A stretch of DNA of 64,000 nt from Glycomyces algeriensis (GCF_027622855.1 NZ_JAPZVR010000017.1:1-64000), one strand, 5' to 3'; positions 23,474 to 32,505 are shown, counted from the stretch's first letter. A program made the numbers and translations. The notes: generated by a model not told the origin, from the letters alone.

Positions 23474-24678
23474 GCAAGCGGGGCAACGGGGAAGGCTCGA
23501 TCTACCCGCATGGCAACGGTTACGCCGCCTACGTGTGGGTCACGACCCCTGCGGGTGTGAAGAAACGGAAGTACGTCTACGGTCCGACCCGTGAAGCGGT
23601 CCACGGCAAGTGGCTCGATCTCCACCAGGCCGCCGCGCGCGGTGCTGTCGAGACCAAGTCCAAAACCGTCGAGCAGTACTTGCACGCCTGGCTCGCAGAG
23701 GTCATCAGGCCCAACCGGGAACCGAAGACCTACGACGGGTACGAGCGGTTCATTCGGCTGCACATCGTGCCGTGGCTCGGGAAGAAGAAGCTCGATCGGT
23801 TGTCGGCGCGGGATATCCAGCAGTGGGCGAACAAGCTCGCGACGGTGTGTCAGTGCTGCCAACAGGGCGTCGATGAGCTGCGGACGCCGCACAAGTGCTG
23901 CGCGAAGGGCACGTGCTGTCGAAAGGTGTTGTCCGCCAGGTCGATCAGTGATGCCCGGACGGTGCTGCGCTCGGCGCTGTCGCAGGCGGTCACTGATGAG
24001 TTGGTGTCGGTGAACCGGGCAATGCAGATTCGTCTGCCCAGTGGGCGCAAGCGGCGCAAGAAGTCGTGGGGCACCGATGAGGCGCGGCGGTTCCTCGAAC
24101 ACGTGCGGCCTGATCCGCACTATGCGGCGTACCTGCTGGTGCTCGCGATGGGATTGCGCAAGGGCGAAGTCCTCGGCTTGACCTGGGACAGCCTCGACCT
24201 GGACGAGGGCGTTCTTGAGCCGCAGTGGCAGCTCCAGAGGGTCATGGGCGAACTGATCCACAAGAGGAAGGCCAAAACCGAGGAGTCCGAGAACGCCCTG
24301 CCGATGCCTGATCTGTGCGTCAAGGCGCTGCGGGAGCGTCGGGAGCGGCAGCTTCGGGACCGGGCGAAGGCCGATGTCTGGCATGACTCGGATCTGGTCT
24401 TCACCACTCGGTACGGGACGGCGATCGAGCCGCGCAACTTTCACCGGTACTTCGTCAACCATCTCGAGGCAGCCGGCCTCCCCCGGATCTCGGTGCACGA
24501 CGCCCGGCGGACCTGTAGCTCGCTGCTCGTGGATCTCGACGTTCACCCTCGGGTGATCATGGCGATCATGCGGCACTCGGACTTCAAGATGACCATGGAG
24601 GTCTACGCGCAGGCCTCCGACAAGGCCACCAGGGAGGCGCTGCGGAAGCTGAGCGAGAGTTTTGAGTCCGAGGACTAG
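23470..24678 (+). CDS. int: Tyrosine site-specific integrase
   Basis: A 402-aa tyrosine recombinase. The N-terminal AP2-like arm-binding domain (residues 1-60, GSIYPHGNGYAAYVW) is followed by a SAM-like core-binding domain (about 65-190). The catalytic domain has Arg in GLRKGEVLGL near 230, HDARRT near 343, RHSD, and the nucleophile in MEVYAQ near 378. The core-binding domain carries an unusual Cys-rich insertion (CQCCQQ, HKCCAKGTCCRK). It is next to attR in tRNA-Pro, the normal place for an enzyme that recombines the 45-bp core. Confidence 0.95.
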   Translation: MSKRGNGEGSIYPHGNGYAAYVWVTTPAGVKKRKYVYGPTREAVHGKWLDLHQAAARGAVETKSKTVEQYLHAWLAEVIRPNREPKTYDGYERFIRLHIVPWLGKKKLDRLSARDIQQWANKLATVCQCCQQGVDELRTPHKCCAKGTCCRKVLSARSISDARTVLRSALSQAVTDELVSVNRAMQIRLPSGRKRRKKSWGTDEARRFLEHVRPDPHYAAYLLVLAMGLRKGEVLGLTWDSLDLDEGVLEPQWQLQRVMGELIHKRKAKTEESENALPMPDLCVKALRERRERQLRDRAKADVWHDSDLVFTTRYGTAIEPRNFHRYFVNHLEAAGLPRISVHDARRTCSSLLVDLDVHPRVIMAIMRHSDFKMTMEVYAQASDKATREALRKLSESFESED

Positions 24679-24679
24679 C

Positions 24680-24701
24680 GTTGCTGTAAACCGCTGCTGT
24701 A
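24680..24701. repeat. Putative integrase arm-type sites (right)
   Basis: gttgctgta (24680-24688) and gctgctgta (24693-24701) are spaced 13 bp apart. This is the same 9-mer, period and orientation as the tandem pair at 12469-12494. Confidence 0.55.
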
Positions 24702-24709
24702 GACACAGT

Positions 24710-24755
24710 CAGGGCCGGAATCCCGAAGATGGGAGACCGGCCCTGAACTGCTTTT
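24710..24755 (+). terminator. Rho-independent terminator after int
   Basis: A perfect 9-bp stem, cagggccgg/ccggccctg, with an inner tccc/ggga pairing, followed by aactgcttttt. The T-tract serves the plus strand; the stem may also stop tRNA-Pro transcription from the other side. Confidence 0.8.
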
Positions 24756-24760
24756 TCATC

Positions 24761-24805
24761 GGTCGGGTTGACAGGATTTGAACCTGCGACCCCCTCGTCC
24801 CGAAC
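24761..24805. repeat. attR, 45-bp copy in tRNA-Pro
   Basis: Identical to 12344-12388. It spans the tRNA 3' end through the anticodon loop, so the element restored the tRNA on integration. Confidence 0.95.
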
Positions 24806-24836
24806 GAGGTGCGCTACCAAGCTGCGCCACAACCCG
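24763..24836 (-). tRNA. tRNA-Pro(CGG)
   Basis: A 74-nt tRNA. The acceptor stem is CGGGTTG/CAACCCG with discriminator A. The D arm includes GCGCAGCTTGGTAGCGC. The anticodon loop TTCGGGA has anticodon CGG at 24800-24802. The T arm is GCAGGTTCAAATCCTGT. CC follows the discriminator, but a full CCA is not encoded. The 3' half comes from the integrated element. Confidence 0.95.
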
Positions 24837-24897
24837 ATGTTCTATTTTCACGCACGCTGGGCGTTCGTGTCGATTGGAAATGCTACCTGAGGGTGCC

Positions 24898-25068
24898 GAC
24901 CCCCGGCGAGCGGGGGCGGGGGCGGGGGGGGGGCCGGGCCCCCGGGGGGGCCGGCGCGCCGCGGGGGGGGCGCGGCGGGGGCGACCGGAGGGCCGGGGCG
25001 GCCCCCCCCGGGGGGGGGGGGGGGGGGGGGGGGCGGGCCCCCCCCCCCCCCCCCCCCCCCCCCGCGCC
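24898..25068. other. Poly-G/poly-C low-complexity stretch, probable assembly artefact
   Basis: About 170 bases are almost pure G/C runs, ending in an uninterrupted run of about 24 G (25010-25033) and about 26 C (25038-25063). The block lies exactly between the tRNA-Pro 5' side and the stop of the metallophosphoesterase. Such palindromic homopolymers are typical of poly-G sequencing or assembly errors; the real sequence here is unknown. Confidence 0.8.
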
Positions 25069-25071
25069 TCG

Positions 25072-25968
25072 CTAGAAGGCCTTCGGGACGAACGTCAGGA
25101 GGCTGGCCTCCGGGGCGCACGCGAAGCGCACCGGCGCGTACGGGCTCGTGCCCAGGCCGGCCGAGACGTGCAGCCAGGTGTCCTCCCACGGGTGGAGGCC
25201 CTTCACGCGCTCGCGGTCGATGCCGCAGTTGGTGACGAGCGCCCCGTAGCCGGGCACGCAGACCTGGCCGCCATGCGTGTGGCCGGCGGCGATGAAGTCG
25301 TAGCCGTCGCGCGCGAACTCGTCGAGCACGCGCGGCTCCGGCGAGTGCGTGAGCCCGATCGACAGGTCGGCGCTCGCGGGCACGGGCCCGGAGACGAGCT
25401 CGTAGTCGTCCAGGTCGAAGTGCGGGTCGTCGACGCCCGCGAAGTGGACGTTGAGGCCGGAAACGACCTTGTCGGCGGCGGCGTTGTTCAGGTCGAGCCA
25501 CCCGCCGTCGACGAGCACCTTGCGCAGCTCCTCGGTGGGCAGCGGCTCGCCGTACTTGTGCTCGTGGTTCGGGTTGAAGTACTGCAGCGGGTTCTTGAAC
25601 ACCGGCGCGTAGTAGTCGTTGGAGCCGAACACGAACGCGCCGGGCGCGCTGAACAGCGGCCGGAGCGTCTTGGTGACGAGGTCGATCGCGTCCGGGTGGG
25701 CGAGGTTGTCGCCCGTGAGGAGCACCAGGTCCGGGTCGAGCGCCGCGAGGGACGCGACCCAGTGGGCCTTGCGCACCTGCCCGGGCGTCATGTGCAGGTC
25801 GGAGATGTGCAGCACCCGGATCGGCTCGGCGCCCTCGGGCAGTGCGGGCACCGCGAAATGGCGGAGCGTGTACTGGACGCGCTCGTAAAGAGAGGCGTAG
25901 GCGAGTGCCAGCGCCCCGGCGCCGACCCCGATCCCGGCTGCTGCGGCTAGTCCACGGCTGATCTTCAT
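25072..25968 (-). CDS. Membrane-anchored metallophosphoesterase
   Basis: A 298-aa calcineurin-like phosphoesterase. One N-terminal hydrophobic anchor (residues 5-25) is followed by the metal motifs DLHM (HISDLHMTPGQ), GDN (LLTGDNLAH), GSND (FVFGSNDYYAP) and GHTHGGQV. The architecture resembles YaeI/YkuE-type envelope phosphoesterases. The stop codon lies three bases beyond the poly-C artefact, so its C-terminus VPKAF is credible but should be checked. It is divergent from the YqeY gene with only 24 bp between. Confidence 0.88.
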   Translation of the reverse strand: MKISRGLAAAAGIGVGAGALALAYASLYERVQYTLRHFAVPALPEGAEPIRVLHISDLHMTPGQVRKAHWVASLAALDPDLVLLTGDNLAHPDAIDLVTKTLRPLFSAPGAFVFGSNDYYAPVFKNPLQYFNPNHEHKYGEPLPTEELRKVLVDGGWLDLNNAAADKVVSGLNVHFAGVDDPHFDLDDYELVSGPVPASADLSIGLTHSPEPRVLDEFARDGYDFIAAGHTHGGQVCVPGYGALVTNCGIDRERVKGLHPWEDTWLHVSAGLGTSPYAPVRFACAPEASLLTFVPKAF

Positions 25969-25992
25969 ACCCCAACGGTAGATTGTCGAGAT

Positions 25993-26448
25993 ATGAGCGA
26001 GCTAAAGACCCAGTTGGAAACCGATATGCGAGCGGCCCTCAAGGCGCAGGACAAGGTGACGCTGGGCACCCTGAGGATGGTGCTCACGGCGGTCCGGAAC
26101 GAGGAGATCGCAGGTAAGACCCCTCGTGAGCTCGATGACGCGGACGTCGTGAAGGTCCTGGTCAAGCAGGCGAAGCAGCGTCGTGAGGCGGCCGAGGGGT
26201 TCCGTTCGGGGGGTCGTGAGGAGTCGGCTCGGGCGGAGCTGGAGGAGGAGGCCGTGATCAAGCGGTACCTGCCGACCGAGCTCACTGAGGCCGAAGTCAC
26301 GCAGCTGGTGCGCGAGGCGATCCGTGAGGGCGGTTTCGCCGGTCCGAGGGACATGGGCAAGGTCATGAAGGCGATCGGCCCGAAGACGGCGGGGCGCGCG
26401 GACGGGAAGCTCGTGTCCGGGATCGTGAAGGCCGAGCTCGCGGGGTAG
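25993..26448 (+). CDS. GatB/YqeY domain protein
   Basis: A 151-aa YqeY-family protein: MSELKTQLETDMRAALKAQDKVTLGTLRM, RYLPTELTEAEVTQLV in the middle and GRADGKLVSGIVK at the end. It resembles the tRNA-binding tail domain of GatB, and its exact role is unclear. TAGATT lies eight bases before the ATG, so the transcript may be leaderless, with the promoter squeezed into the 24-bp divergent gap. Confidence 0.92.
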   Translation: MSELKTQLETDMRAALKAQDKVTLGTLRMVLTAVRNEEIAGKTPRELDDADVVKVLVKQAKQRREAAEGFRSGGREESARAELEEEAVIKRYLPTELTEAEVTQLVREAIREGGFAGPRDMGKVMKAIGPKTAGRADGKLVSGIVKAELAG

Positions 26449-26526
26449 CGCAGCCGGGTCGTGTCGCCGTTCACGGCTATCGTTGAGGGTCGGGCCCGCT
26501 TCGCTTTTCGAAACCTTGAGGAATCC

Positions 26527-28158
26527 ATGTCCAGCCATATCGCGGCCGAGGCCGCGCGCCGCCGCACCTTCGCGGTGATCTCGCACCCCGACGCCGGAAA
26601 GTCGACGATCACCGAGGCCCTGGCCCTGTACGGGCGGGCGATCTCGTCGGCCGGCGCCGTCCACGGCAAGGGCGACCGCAAGGGCGTGGTCTCCGACTGG
26701 ATGTCGATGGAGCAGGACCGCGGGATCTCGATCACCTCGGCGGCGCTGCAGTTCGAGTACCGCGACTGCGTCGTGAACCTGCTGGACACGCCCGGCCACG
26801 CCGACTTCTCCGAGGACACGTACCGGGTCCTCACCGCCGTTGACGCGGCGGTGATGCTCCTGGACGCCGCGAAGGGCCTGGAGCCGCAGACCCTCAAGCT
26901 GTTCGAGGTGTGCCGGGCCCGGCGCATCCCGGTGATCACGTTCATCAACAAGTGGGACCGCCCGGCGAAGGACGCCCTGGAGCTCATCGAGGAGATCGAG
27001 ACCCGGATCGGCATCAAGCCGACGCCGGTGACGTGGCCGGTGGGCGTCGGCGGCGAGTTCCGCGGCGTCATCGAGCGCGTGGGGTTCGGCGAGGAGTCCG
27101 GCGGGCGCCGGGCCACGGGGCCGCAGGTCCCGGGCATGGTCCGCTACGAGCGTTCGCCCGGCGGGCAGCAGCTCGCTACCGCGGAGTTCCTCGACGAGGC
27201 CGCGGCGATGGCCCAGTTCGGGCCCGATTACGAACGCGCCCAGGAGGAGTCGGAGCTCCTGAGCGAGGTCGAGGCGGACTTCGACCCGAAGACCTTCGAG
27301 TCCGGGCAGACCACGCCGACCCTGTTCGGGGCGGCGCTCGTGCACTTCGGTGTGGGGCAGCTCCTCGACCTGCTCGTTGACATCGCGCCGTCGCCGTTCT
27401 CGCGTGAGGACGCGAAGGGCAGCCCGCGCGACCTGGAGGACGGCTTCTCCGGGTTCGTGTTCAAGTCGCAGGCGAACATGAACGCGTCGCACCGCGACCA
27501 GCTGGCGTTCATCCGCGTCTGTTCGGGCCACTTCGAGCGCGGCATGCAGGTCACGCAGGCGCAGGGCAAGCGCACCATGTCGACCAAGTACGCCCAGACG
27601 CTGTTCGGCTCGGCCCGGGACACTGTGGACGAAGCCTGGCCGGGCGACATCGTGGGCCTGGTGAACGCCACGGGCCTCTCGGTGGGCGACACGATCTACG
27701 CGGGCAAGGCCGTGGAGTACCCGCCGCTGCCGGCGTTCGCGCCCGAGCACTTCGGGGCGCTCCAGATGCACGACACGTCGAAGGCGAAGCGGTTCCGCCG
27801 CGGCATCGCCCAGCTCGACGCCGAGGGCGTCGTGCAGGTGCTGTACTCCGAGCGCCGCGGCGAGGCCACGCCCGTCCTCGCAGCGGTCGGCCCGCTCCAG
27901 TTCGAGGTGACCGTGGCGCGGCTGCAGGCCGAGTTCGACGTCCCCGCGACGATCAACAACCTGCCGTTCAAGCTCGCGCGCCTCACCGATGCCGAAGGCG
28001 CGCAGCGGCTTCGCACCGCCCCCGGCGTCGAGGTCTTCACCCGGCCGCGGGACGGCGCGCACCTGGTGGCGCTGCCGAACAAGTACCGCATCCAGACGAT
28101 CGTGAACGACTACCCCGGGCTCGTGCTCGAGCCGCTGCTCGCCGGAGGCCAGGGCTGA
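26527..28158 (+). CDS. prfC: Peptide chain release factor 3
   Basis: A 543-aa translational GTPase. G1 is SHPDAGKST (near residue 18), the switch II segment is [12 protein letters not shown] (near 87) and G4 is NKWDRP (near 141). The RF3 C-terminal region has [27 protein letters not shown]3 recycles RF1/RF2 from the ribosome after termination. ATG 26527 follows TTGAGGAA. The frame is open 22 codons upstream to a GTG, but [20 protein letters not shown] is the family-like start. The stop overlaps the rsmA start (TGATG). Confidence 0.95.
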   Translation: MSSHIAAEAARRRTFAVISHPDAGKSTITEALALYGRAISSAGAVHGKGDRKGVVSDWMSMEQDRGISITSAALQFEYRDCVVNLLDTPGHADFSEDTYRVLTAVDAAVMLLDAAKGLEPQTLKLFEVCRARRIPVITFINKWDRPAKDALELIEEIETRIGIKPTPVTWPVGVGGEFRGVIERVGFGEESGGRRATGPQVPGMVRYERSPGGQQLATAEFLDEAAAMAQFGPDYERAQEESELLSEVEADFDPKTFESGQTTPTLFGAALVHFGVGQLLDLLVDIAPSPFSREDAKGSPRDLEDGFSGFVFKSQANMNASHRDQLAFIRVCSGHFERGMQVTQAQGKRTMSTKYAQTLFGSARDTVDEAWPGDIVGLVNATGLSVGDTIYAGKAVEYPPLPAFAPEHFGALQMHDTSKAKRFRRGIAQLDAEGVVQVLYSERRGEATPVLAAVGPLQFEVTVARLQAEFDVPATINNLPFKLARLTDAEGAQRLRTAPGVEVFTRPRDGAHLVALPNKYRIQTIVNDYPGLVLEPLLAGGQG

Positions 28159-29024
28159 TGGCGAAGCTGCTGACCTCGAGCGCCATCCGGTCGCTCTCGC
28201 GCGGCCTGCAGATCTCGCCGACGAAGAAGTGGGGCCAGAACTTCGTCGTCGACGCGAACACGGTGCGCCGCATCGTCAACGTCGCCAAGCTCGACGCGGA
28301 CGACGTGGTGATGGAGGTCGGTCCCGGTCTCGGTTCGCTCACCTTGGCGCTCATCGAGGTCGCGCGGCATGTGATCGCCGTCGAGATCGACCCGAAGCTG
28401 GCGCTGGCGCTGCCGACCACTGTGGCGCACCGCGCTCCGGAGGAGCACACGCGGCTCACCGTCATCGAGACGGACGCCGCCCGCATCAAACCCGAGCAGA
28501 TGCCCGAGCCGCCCACGGCGCTCGTGGCGAACCTGCCGTACAACGTGGCCGTGCCGGTGGTCCTGCACGCCCTGGAGAACTTCCCGAGCCTCCAGAAGGG
28601 GCTCGTGATGGTCCAGGCCGAGGTCGGCGACCGGCTCACGGCCGGGCCGGGCTCGAAGATCTACGGCTCCCCGAGCGTCAAGATGGCCTGGTACGCGAAG
28701 GCCAGACGGGCCGGCTCGGTCTCGCCGAACGTGTTCTGGCCGGTCCCGAACGTCGCGAGCGGCCTCGTCGCGTTCGAGCGCATCGAGAGCCCCGACGCGA
28801 ACCGGGTCGAGGTGTTCGCCGCCGTGGACGCCGCGTTCGGGCAGCGGCGCAAGATGCTGCGCCAGTCGCTGAAGGCCTGGGTGGGCGCGGACGTGGACGC
28901 CGTGCTCGATCGGGCGGGGATCGAACCCACCAGGCGGGGTGAATCGTTGGACATTGCGGAGTTCATCGCCCTCGCCGACGCCAAGGAGGCGCTGGGCGCG
29001 ACCGCACCGTCCCAGGAGGCCTGA
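28158..29024 (+). CDS. rsmA: 16S rRNA adenine-dimethyltransferase
   Basis: A 288-aa KsgA/RsmA. The SAM-binding motif is [15 protein letters not shown] (near residue 48), the acidic motif is [11 protein letters not shown], and the catalytic motif is [10 protein letters not shown] (near 123). The family [13 protein letters not shown] opening is present. It dimethylates two adenines near the 3' end of 16S rRNA and is a late check in 30S assembly. It is coupled to prfC by a TGATG overlap and followed by ispE two bases after its stop, the usual actinobacterial rsmA-ispE order. Confidence 0.95.
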   Translation: MAKLLTSSAIRSLSRGLQISPTKKWGQNFVVDANTVRRIVNVAKLDADDVVMEVGPGLGSLTLALIEVARHVIAVEIDPKLALALPTTVAHRAPEEHTRLTVIETDAARIKPEQMPEPPTALVANLPYNVAVPVVLHALENFPSLQKGLVMVQAEVGDRLTAGPGSKIYGSPSVKMAWYAKARRAGSVSPNVFWPVPNVASGLVAFERIESPDANRVEVFAAVDAAFGQRRKMLRQSLKAWVGADVDAVLDRAGIEPTRRGESLDIAEFIALADAKEALGATAPSQEA

Positions 29025-29025
29025 A

Positions 29026-29958
29026 ATGACCGGACAGACCGCGCCAGCCCAGCCGGGCGCCCAGATCAGCGTCGACGTGCCCGCGAAGATCAACCCGCAC
29101 CTCGGTGTGGGCGACCCCCGCGCGGACGGCTACCACGCGCTGTCCACTGTGTACCAGGCGATCAGCCTGCACGACACCGTGACCGCCGAGCGGCGCGGTG
29201 AGCCGGGCATCGAGATCACCATCTCCGGGGAGGGCGCGGCGACGCTGCCCACCGGCGAGGCGAACCTGGCGCACAAGGCCGCGAAGCTCGTCGCCCTGTA
29301 CGCGGGGATCGAACCGGACGTGAAGCTGCACTTGAACAAACGCATTCCCGTGGCCGGCGGCCTCGCCGGCGGCTCGGCGGACGCGGCCGGGGCGCTCATC
29401 GCCTGCGCGCGCCTGTGGGAGGTCGAGATCGGCGACGCCGAGCTGGAGCGCCTCGCCGCAGGGCTCGGCTCGGACGTGCCGTTCTGCCTCAAGGGCGGCA
29501 CGGCGATCGGCAGCGGGCGCGGCGAGCAGCTGACCCCGGTGACCGCCAAGGGCACCTGGCACTGGGTGGTCGCCACGACGGACACGCAGATCTCGACCCC
29601 GGAGTGCTACAAGGAGGTCGACCGCCTCCGCGAGGACGGCATCGGCCGCTACTCCTCCGATGTGGACCCACTGGTGAAGGCGTTCGAGTCCGGCGCGAGC
29701 GCCGACGACCTCGCACGGCTGCTCATCAACGACATGGAGGCCGCCGCCGTCAGCCTGCGCCCCCAGCTGGCCTCACTCATGCACGGCGGCCTCGAAGAAG
29801 GCGCCCTCGCAGCGCACGTCTCCGGCTCGGGCCCCACGGTCCTGTTCCTCGCCACGGACGTCAAGCACGCCGTCGCCCTGGCCCGCCGCATCCGCATGCG
29901 CGGCGGCGCGAAGAGCGTCCACCTCGCGCACGGCCCGGTGAGCGGCCCGGCCGCCTAG
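29026..29958 (+). CDS. ispE: 4-diphosphocytidyl-2-C-methyl-D-erythritol kinase
   Basis: A 310-aa GHMP kinase. The N-terminal motif is VPAKINPHLGVG, the phosphate-binding loop is PVAGGLAGGSADAAGAL (near residue 107), and the C-terminal motif is AAHVSGSGPTVLFLA. It phosphorylates CDP-ME in the MEP pathway to isoprenoids. The ATG at 29026 sits just after the rsmA stop with CAGGAGG upstream. The frame extends upstream inside rsmA but has no reason to start there. Confidence 0.95.
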   Translation: MTGQTAPAQPGAQISVDVPAKINPHLGVGDPRADGYHALSTVYQAISLHDTVTAERRGEPGIEITISGEGAATLPTGEANLAHKAAKLVALYAGIEPDVKLHLNKRIPVAGGLAGGSADAAGALIACARLWEVEIGDAELERLAAGLGSDVPFCLKGGTAIGSGRGEQLTPVTAKGTWHWVVATTDTQISTPECYKEVDRLREDGIGRYSSDVDPLVKAFESGASADDLARLLINDMEAAAVSLRPQLASLMHGGLEEGALAAHVSGSGPTVLFLATDVKHAVALARRIRMRGGAKSVHLAHGPVSGPAA

Positions 29959-30003
29959 GGCCTCAGGGTTCGCAGGGCGCTCAAGCCGCCTAGGTCGCGG
30001 CGC

Positions 30004-31554
30004 TCAAACCGACTCGACGCCGGACCGCAGCTCCGGGCCTCCGGGCCGGAGCTGCAGCTCCGCGTCCCCGGGCCGGCGTTGCGGAACGACCGGTTCACTG
30101 CCGTCGCGTTTGACCGTCCACAAGAACCGGAAGCCCTTCGAGGTCTCCACCGGGCGGTACCGGCCCGGCAGCGACTGGTCGTGCAGCAACTGGCGGAGCA
30201 GGGCCCCGTTCAGCGAGACGTCGTCGAGGAACGCCGAACCCTCGAAGTCGACGGTGGCGTTGAAGTGCACCATGAGGAAGCTCGCGCGCCAGTTCCACGC
30301 CGATTCGCGGAACACCGTGCTCTCCTTGAAGACCGAATGCTCGAAGGAGGCGCTCGACCGGAAGGTCGACCGCGCGAAGCTCGTCCATCCGCCGAACGAG
30401 ACGGTCTCGAAATCGGCGTGCGCTTCGAAGGCGACCTCTTCGAAGATCGTCACGCCCGCGAACCGCGCGAGCTCGAAGTCGGCTCCGCCCGCGAACACCG
30501 ACTTGCTGAAGTTCGCGTAGCTGTGAAACACCGTTCCCGAGCAGTTCGCGTACCCGTCGACGGCGACGCCGGTGAACCCCAGGTACTCGCGGAACTCGGC
30601 CAGCGAGCAGTTCACCTCGTGGGCGAACCGCGCTTTCGTAAACCAGGCCGCGCCGGAGAACGATGCGCGGCTGAGGTCGGCGACGGAGCTGAACGCGGCC
30701 TCCTTGAAATCGACCTGGTCGTCGAACCTCGCATCAAAGAATGACACCAGCTGCTCGAATACGACACCGGTGAACGACGTCGGCCCCTCGAAGGAGGTGC
30801 CGTGAAACTTCGCGGGGCCGTTGAATCGGACTCTGGTGAAATTGACGTTCCGGAGGCGGCAGTCGCTGAAGTCGACCACGCCCAATGCGGCGTCGGTGAG
30901 GTCGAGGCGGTTGTGGCTCCAGTAGTTCCGGCGCCCGATCCGACGCTTCAGCCGCCGCTGCAGGATCTCCTGCGCGAAGGCGCGCACTTCCCGTTCGGGA
31001 TCCGCGGGCGGACTCGTCACCAGGTCGAACGGACGGCGCAGGTACGAGCAGATCTCGTCAAGCACAAGCTGCCGCAGCTCCTCGTGCTGCTCGCCGAGGC
31101 GCTCGAGGTTGTAGAGTCCGCCGATGCGGATGGTCGCGTTGTCCGACGAGAGCTGCTCCACCGCTTGGATGCGCAGTTCGGTGATCCGCTGCTGCGTGCT
31201 GTGGAACTCGTCGTGCTGCTGCCGTCTGAAGCTCAGCACGAGCGCGGAGGCAGCGCCGATGCCCGCGGCCACGGTCAGCGTGGCCCTGACGGTCTCCAGC
31301 CGCATCTTCGCGATCTCCAGGTCGGCCTTGGCGTCTCCGGGGACGCGCAGTGACTCGATCTCGGCCATCTGCAGGTCGTAGTACCACCAGCCGCCGAGCA
31401 GGATGAGGGCGAAGACGACCAGTAGCACCCAACTTCGGATCGGGCGAGGCCGCCACGGCGGCTTGGGCACAGGGTCCTCGGAGCGACGGCTCCGCGCGTC
31501 ACCGCGTCGCATGAGGGCCCGAAGCATCCAGAAGACGAGGGGGCGCAAGGGCAT
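30004..31554 (-). CDS. Pentapeptide-repeat membrane protein
   Basis: A 516-aa protein with two transmembrane segments (about residues 40-60 and 88-108). A helical linker and then a long pentapeptide-repeat region from about 200 to 450 follow, with Phe at every fifth position (for example FNGPAKFHGTSFEGPTSF). The repeats should form a right-handed quadrilateral beta-helix on one side of the membrane. The C-terminal tail is polar. Function is unknown; soluble relatives include gyrase-protecting proteins, but the membrane anchoring argues against a DNA-mimic role. Confidence 0.87.
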   Translation of the reverse strand: MPLRPLVFWMLRALMRRGDARSRRSEDPVPKPPWRPRPIRSWVLLVVFALILLGGWWYYDLQMAEIESLRVPGDAKADLEIAKMRLETVRATLTVAAGIGAASALVLSFRRQQHDEFHSTQQRITELRIQAVEQLSSDNATIRIGGLYNLERLGEQHEELRQLVLDEICSYLRRPFDLVTSPPADPEREVRAFAQEILQRRLKRRIGRRNYWSHNRLDLTDAALGVVDFSDCRLRNVNFTRVRFNGPAKFHGTSFEGPTSFTGVVFEQLVSFFDARFDDQVDFKEAAFSSVADLSRASFSGAAWFTKARFAHEVNCSLAEFREYLGFTGVAVDGYANCSGTVFHSYANFSKSVFAGGADFELARFAGVTIFEEVAFEAHADFETVSFGGWTSFARSTFRSSASFEHSVFKESTVFRESAWNWRASFLMVHFNATVDFEGSAFLDDVSLNGALLRQLLHDQSLPGRYRPVETSKGFRFLWTVKRDGSEPVVPQRRPGDAELQLRPGGPELRSGVESV

Positions 31555-31809
31555 GCCCCAAGCCTACGAACCCGCCGCATCGCCTGGGGTTCACCCGGGA
31601 ACAACGTCGACGACTCCGACGCACCTGCGGATTGCACGCAATCGTGATCCCTTGTTGCAGTTCGATAAAGAAATCTAAATGGAGCGGTCCAGATAGACCC
31701 GGCGCGGCACCCGCAGCCTCCTCTGGAACGCCCGCGAAGCGCACCAACCTGTAACCATGGGCGGTTACGTTCACGCCGTCGCAAGCCCGTTTCGAGAAAG
31801 GCGTGGACC

Positions 31810-32169
31810 ATGCCCTCCGTGTTCGAGGATCCAGAAGGCTTCATGCGGGACTTCGAGAGCCGCATAGCCACCATGGTCGAGAAGTCGTCCTCACTGGACG
31901 AGGCGCTGGGGGCGGCCGCGGCCACCGCCAGATCCGCGGACGGCGAAGTGCGCATCACCGTCGGCCTCGGCGGCGTCCTCCAGGAGATCCACCTCAGCAG
32001 CAAAGCGCAGACCCTGACCCCGAGGACCCTCGCCGCCATGATCAAGGAGACCTACGACCAGGCCGCGATCCAAGCCGGCGACAACTCGACCCGCGCGCTC
32101 GCCGACGTGTTCGGCGAGGACAGCGCGATCGTCCAGCAGGCCAGAGCGAACCGTCGCCCCGAGGAGTAG
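31810..32169 (+). CDS. YbaB/EbfC-family protein of a type VII-like locus
   Basis: A 119-aa YbaB/EbfC-fold protein. It begins MPSVFEDPEGFMRDFESRI, with a beta hairpin ADGEVRITVGLGGVLQEIHLS and a C-terminal helix. The canonical nucleoid-associated YbaB lies beside dnaX/recR. This copy instead leads an operon with EspC-like and WXG-like genes, an arrangement seen with actinobacterial type VII substrates. It ends 3 bp before the next ATG. A chaperone-like role for the secreted partners is inferred from position. Confidence 0.8.
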   Translation: MPSVFEDPEGFMRDFESRIATMVEKSSSLDEALGAAAATARSADGEVRITVGLGGVLQEIHLSSKAQTLTPRTLAAMIKETYDQAAIQAGDNSTRALADVFGEDSAIVQQARANRRPEE

Positions 32170-32172
32170 CGC

Positions 32173-32505
32173 ATGCAGGACCGCAACGAGATCCCGTCCG
32201 CGGACGCGTTCGAAGCACACGCCGCCGGCGTGAGATCCAAAGTGGTCGATCCCGTGGCGCAGGCCTTCGACGCCGCCCAGCAGAAGGGGTTCGGCGAACT
32301 CCTCGACTTCGGCATCGTCAACCTGCCGTTCGCCGGCGGCGCCGCCGACCTGGCGAACAAGGCCACCGAGGCCATCGGCAAGGCCCGGGAGGGCACCGAG
32401 GAACTCGCCAACCGGATCAAGGAGACCGGCGAGGCCTACCACGAGAACGACGCGGAGGTCGCTGCCATATTCGACCAGTTCACCAGCGAGACGGAGCAAA
32501 AATGA
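32173..32505 (+). CDS. EspC-like small type VII secretion-associated protein
   Basis: A 110-aa, mostly helical, acidic protein with a glycine-rich turn (GIVNLPFAGGAADLANKATEAI) and the C-terminal pattern YHENDAEVAAIFDQF. This resembles EspC/type VII secretion target proteins (Y-x3-D/E-x-like end). The stop overlaps the next ATG by 4 bp. The assignment rests on length, helical hairpin shape, motif and neighbours, not on a database match. Confidence 0.68.
   Translation: MQDRNEIPSADAFEAHAAGVRSKVVDPVAQAFDAAQQKGFGELLDFGIVNLPFAGGAADLANKATEAIGKAREGTEELANRIKETGEAYHENDAEVAAIFDQFTSETEQK

Larger units (their letters stand above)
12344..24805. mobile_element. AICE/pSAM2-type integrative and conjugative element in tRNA-Pro(CGG)
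   Basis: A 12.4-kb element bounded by identical 45-bp repeats (12344-12388 and 24761-24805). The right copy completes the 3' half of a minus-strand tRNA-Pro. The element encodes a tyrosine integrase and an excisionase next to attR, a RepSA-like HUH initiator, an FtsK-like DNA translocase, a DUF2637 protein, an RRQRL zinc-binding protein and a Nudix/HTH module. This set matches actinomycete integrative and conjugative elements, which replicate by rolling circle and transfer double-stranded DNA. All core genes look intact, so it may be functional. The left end carries a lower-GC cargo pair. Confidence 0.93.

Noticed and set aside
24778-25950. Open frame spanning tRNA-Pro and the poly-G block
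   Set aside because: It reads through a tRNA, an artefact and the opposite strand of the metallophosphoesterase.
26002-28062. 686-aa minus-strand open frame over prfC
   Set aside because: It is the shadow of a clear RF3 gene; its protein is Arg/His-rich with no domain.
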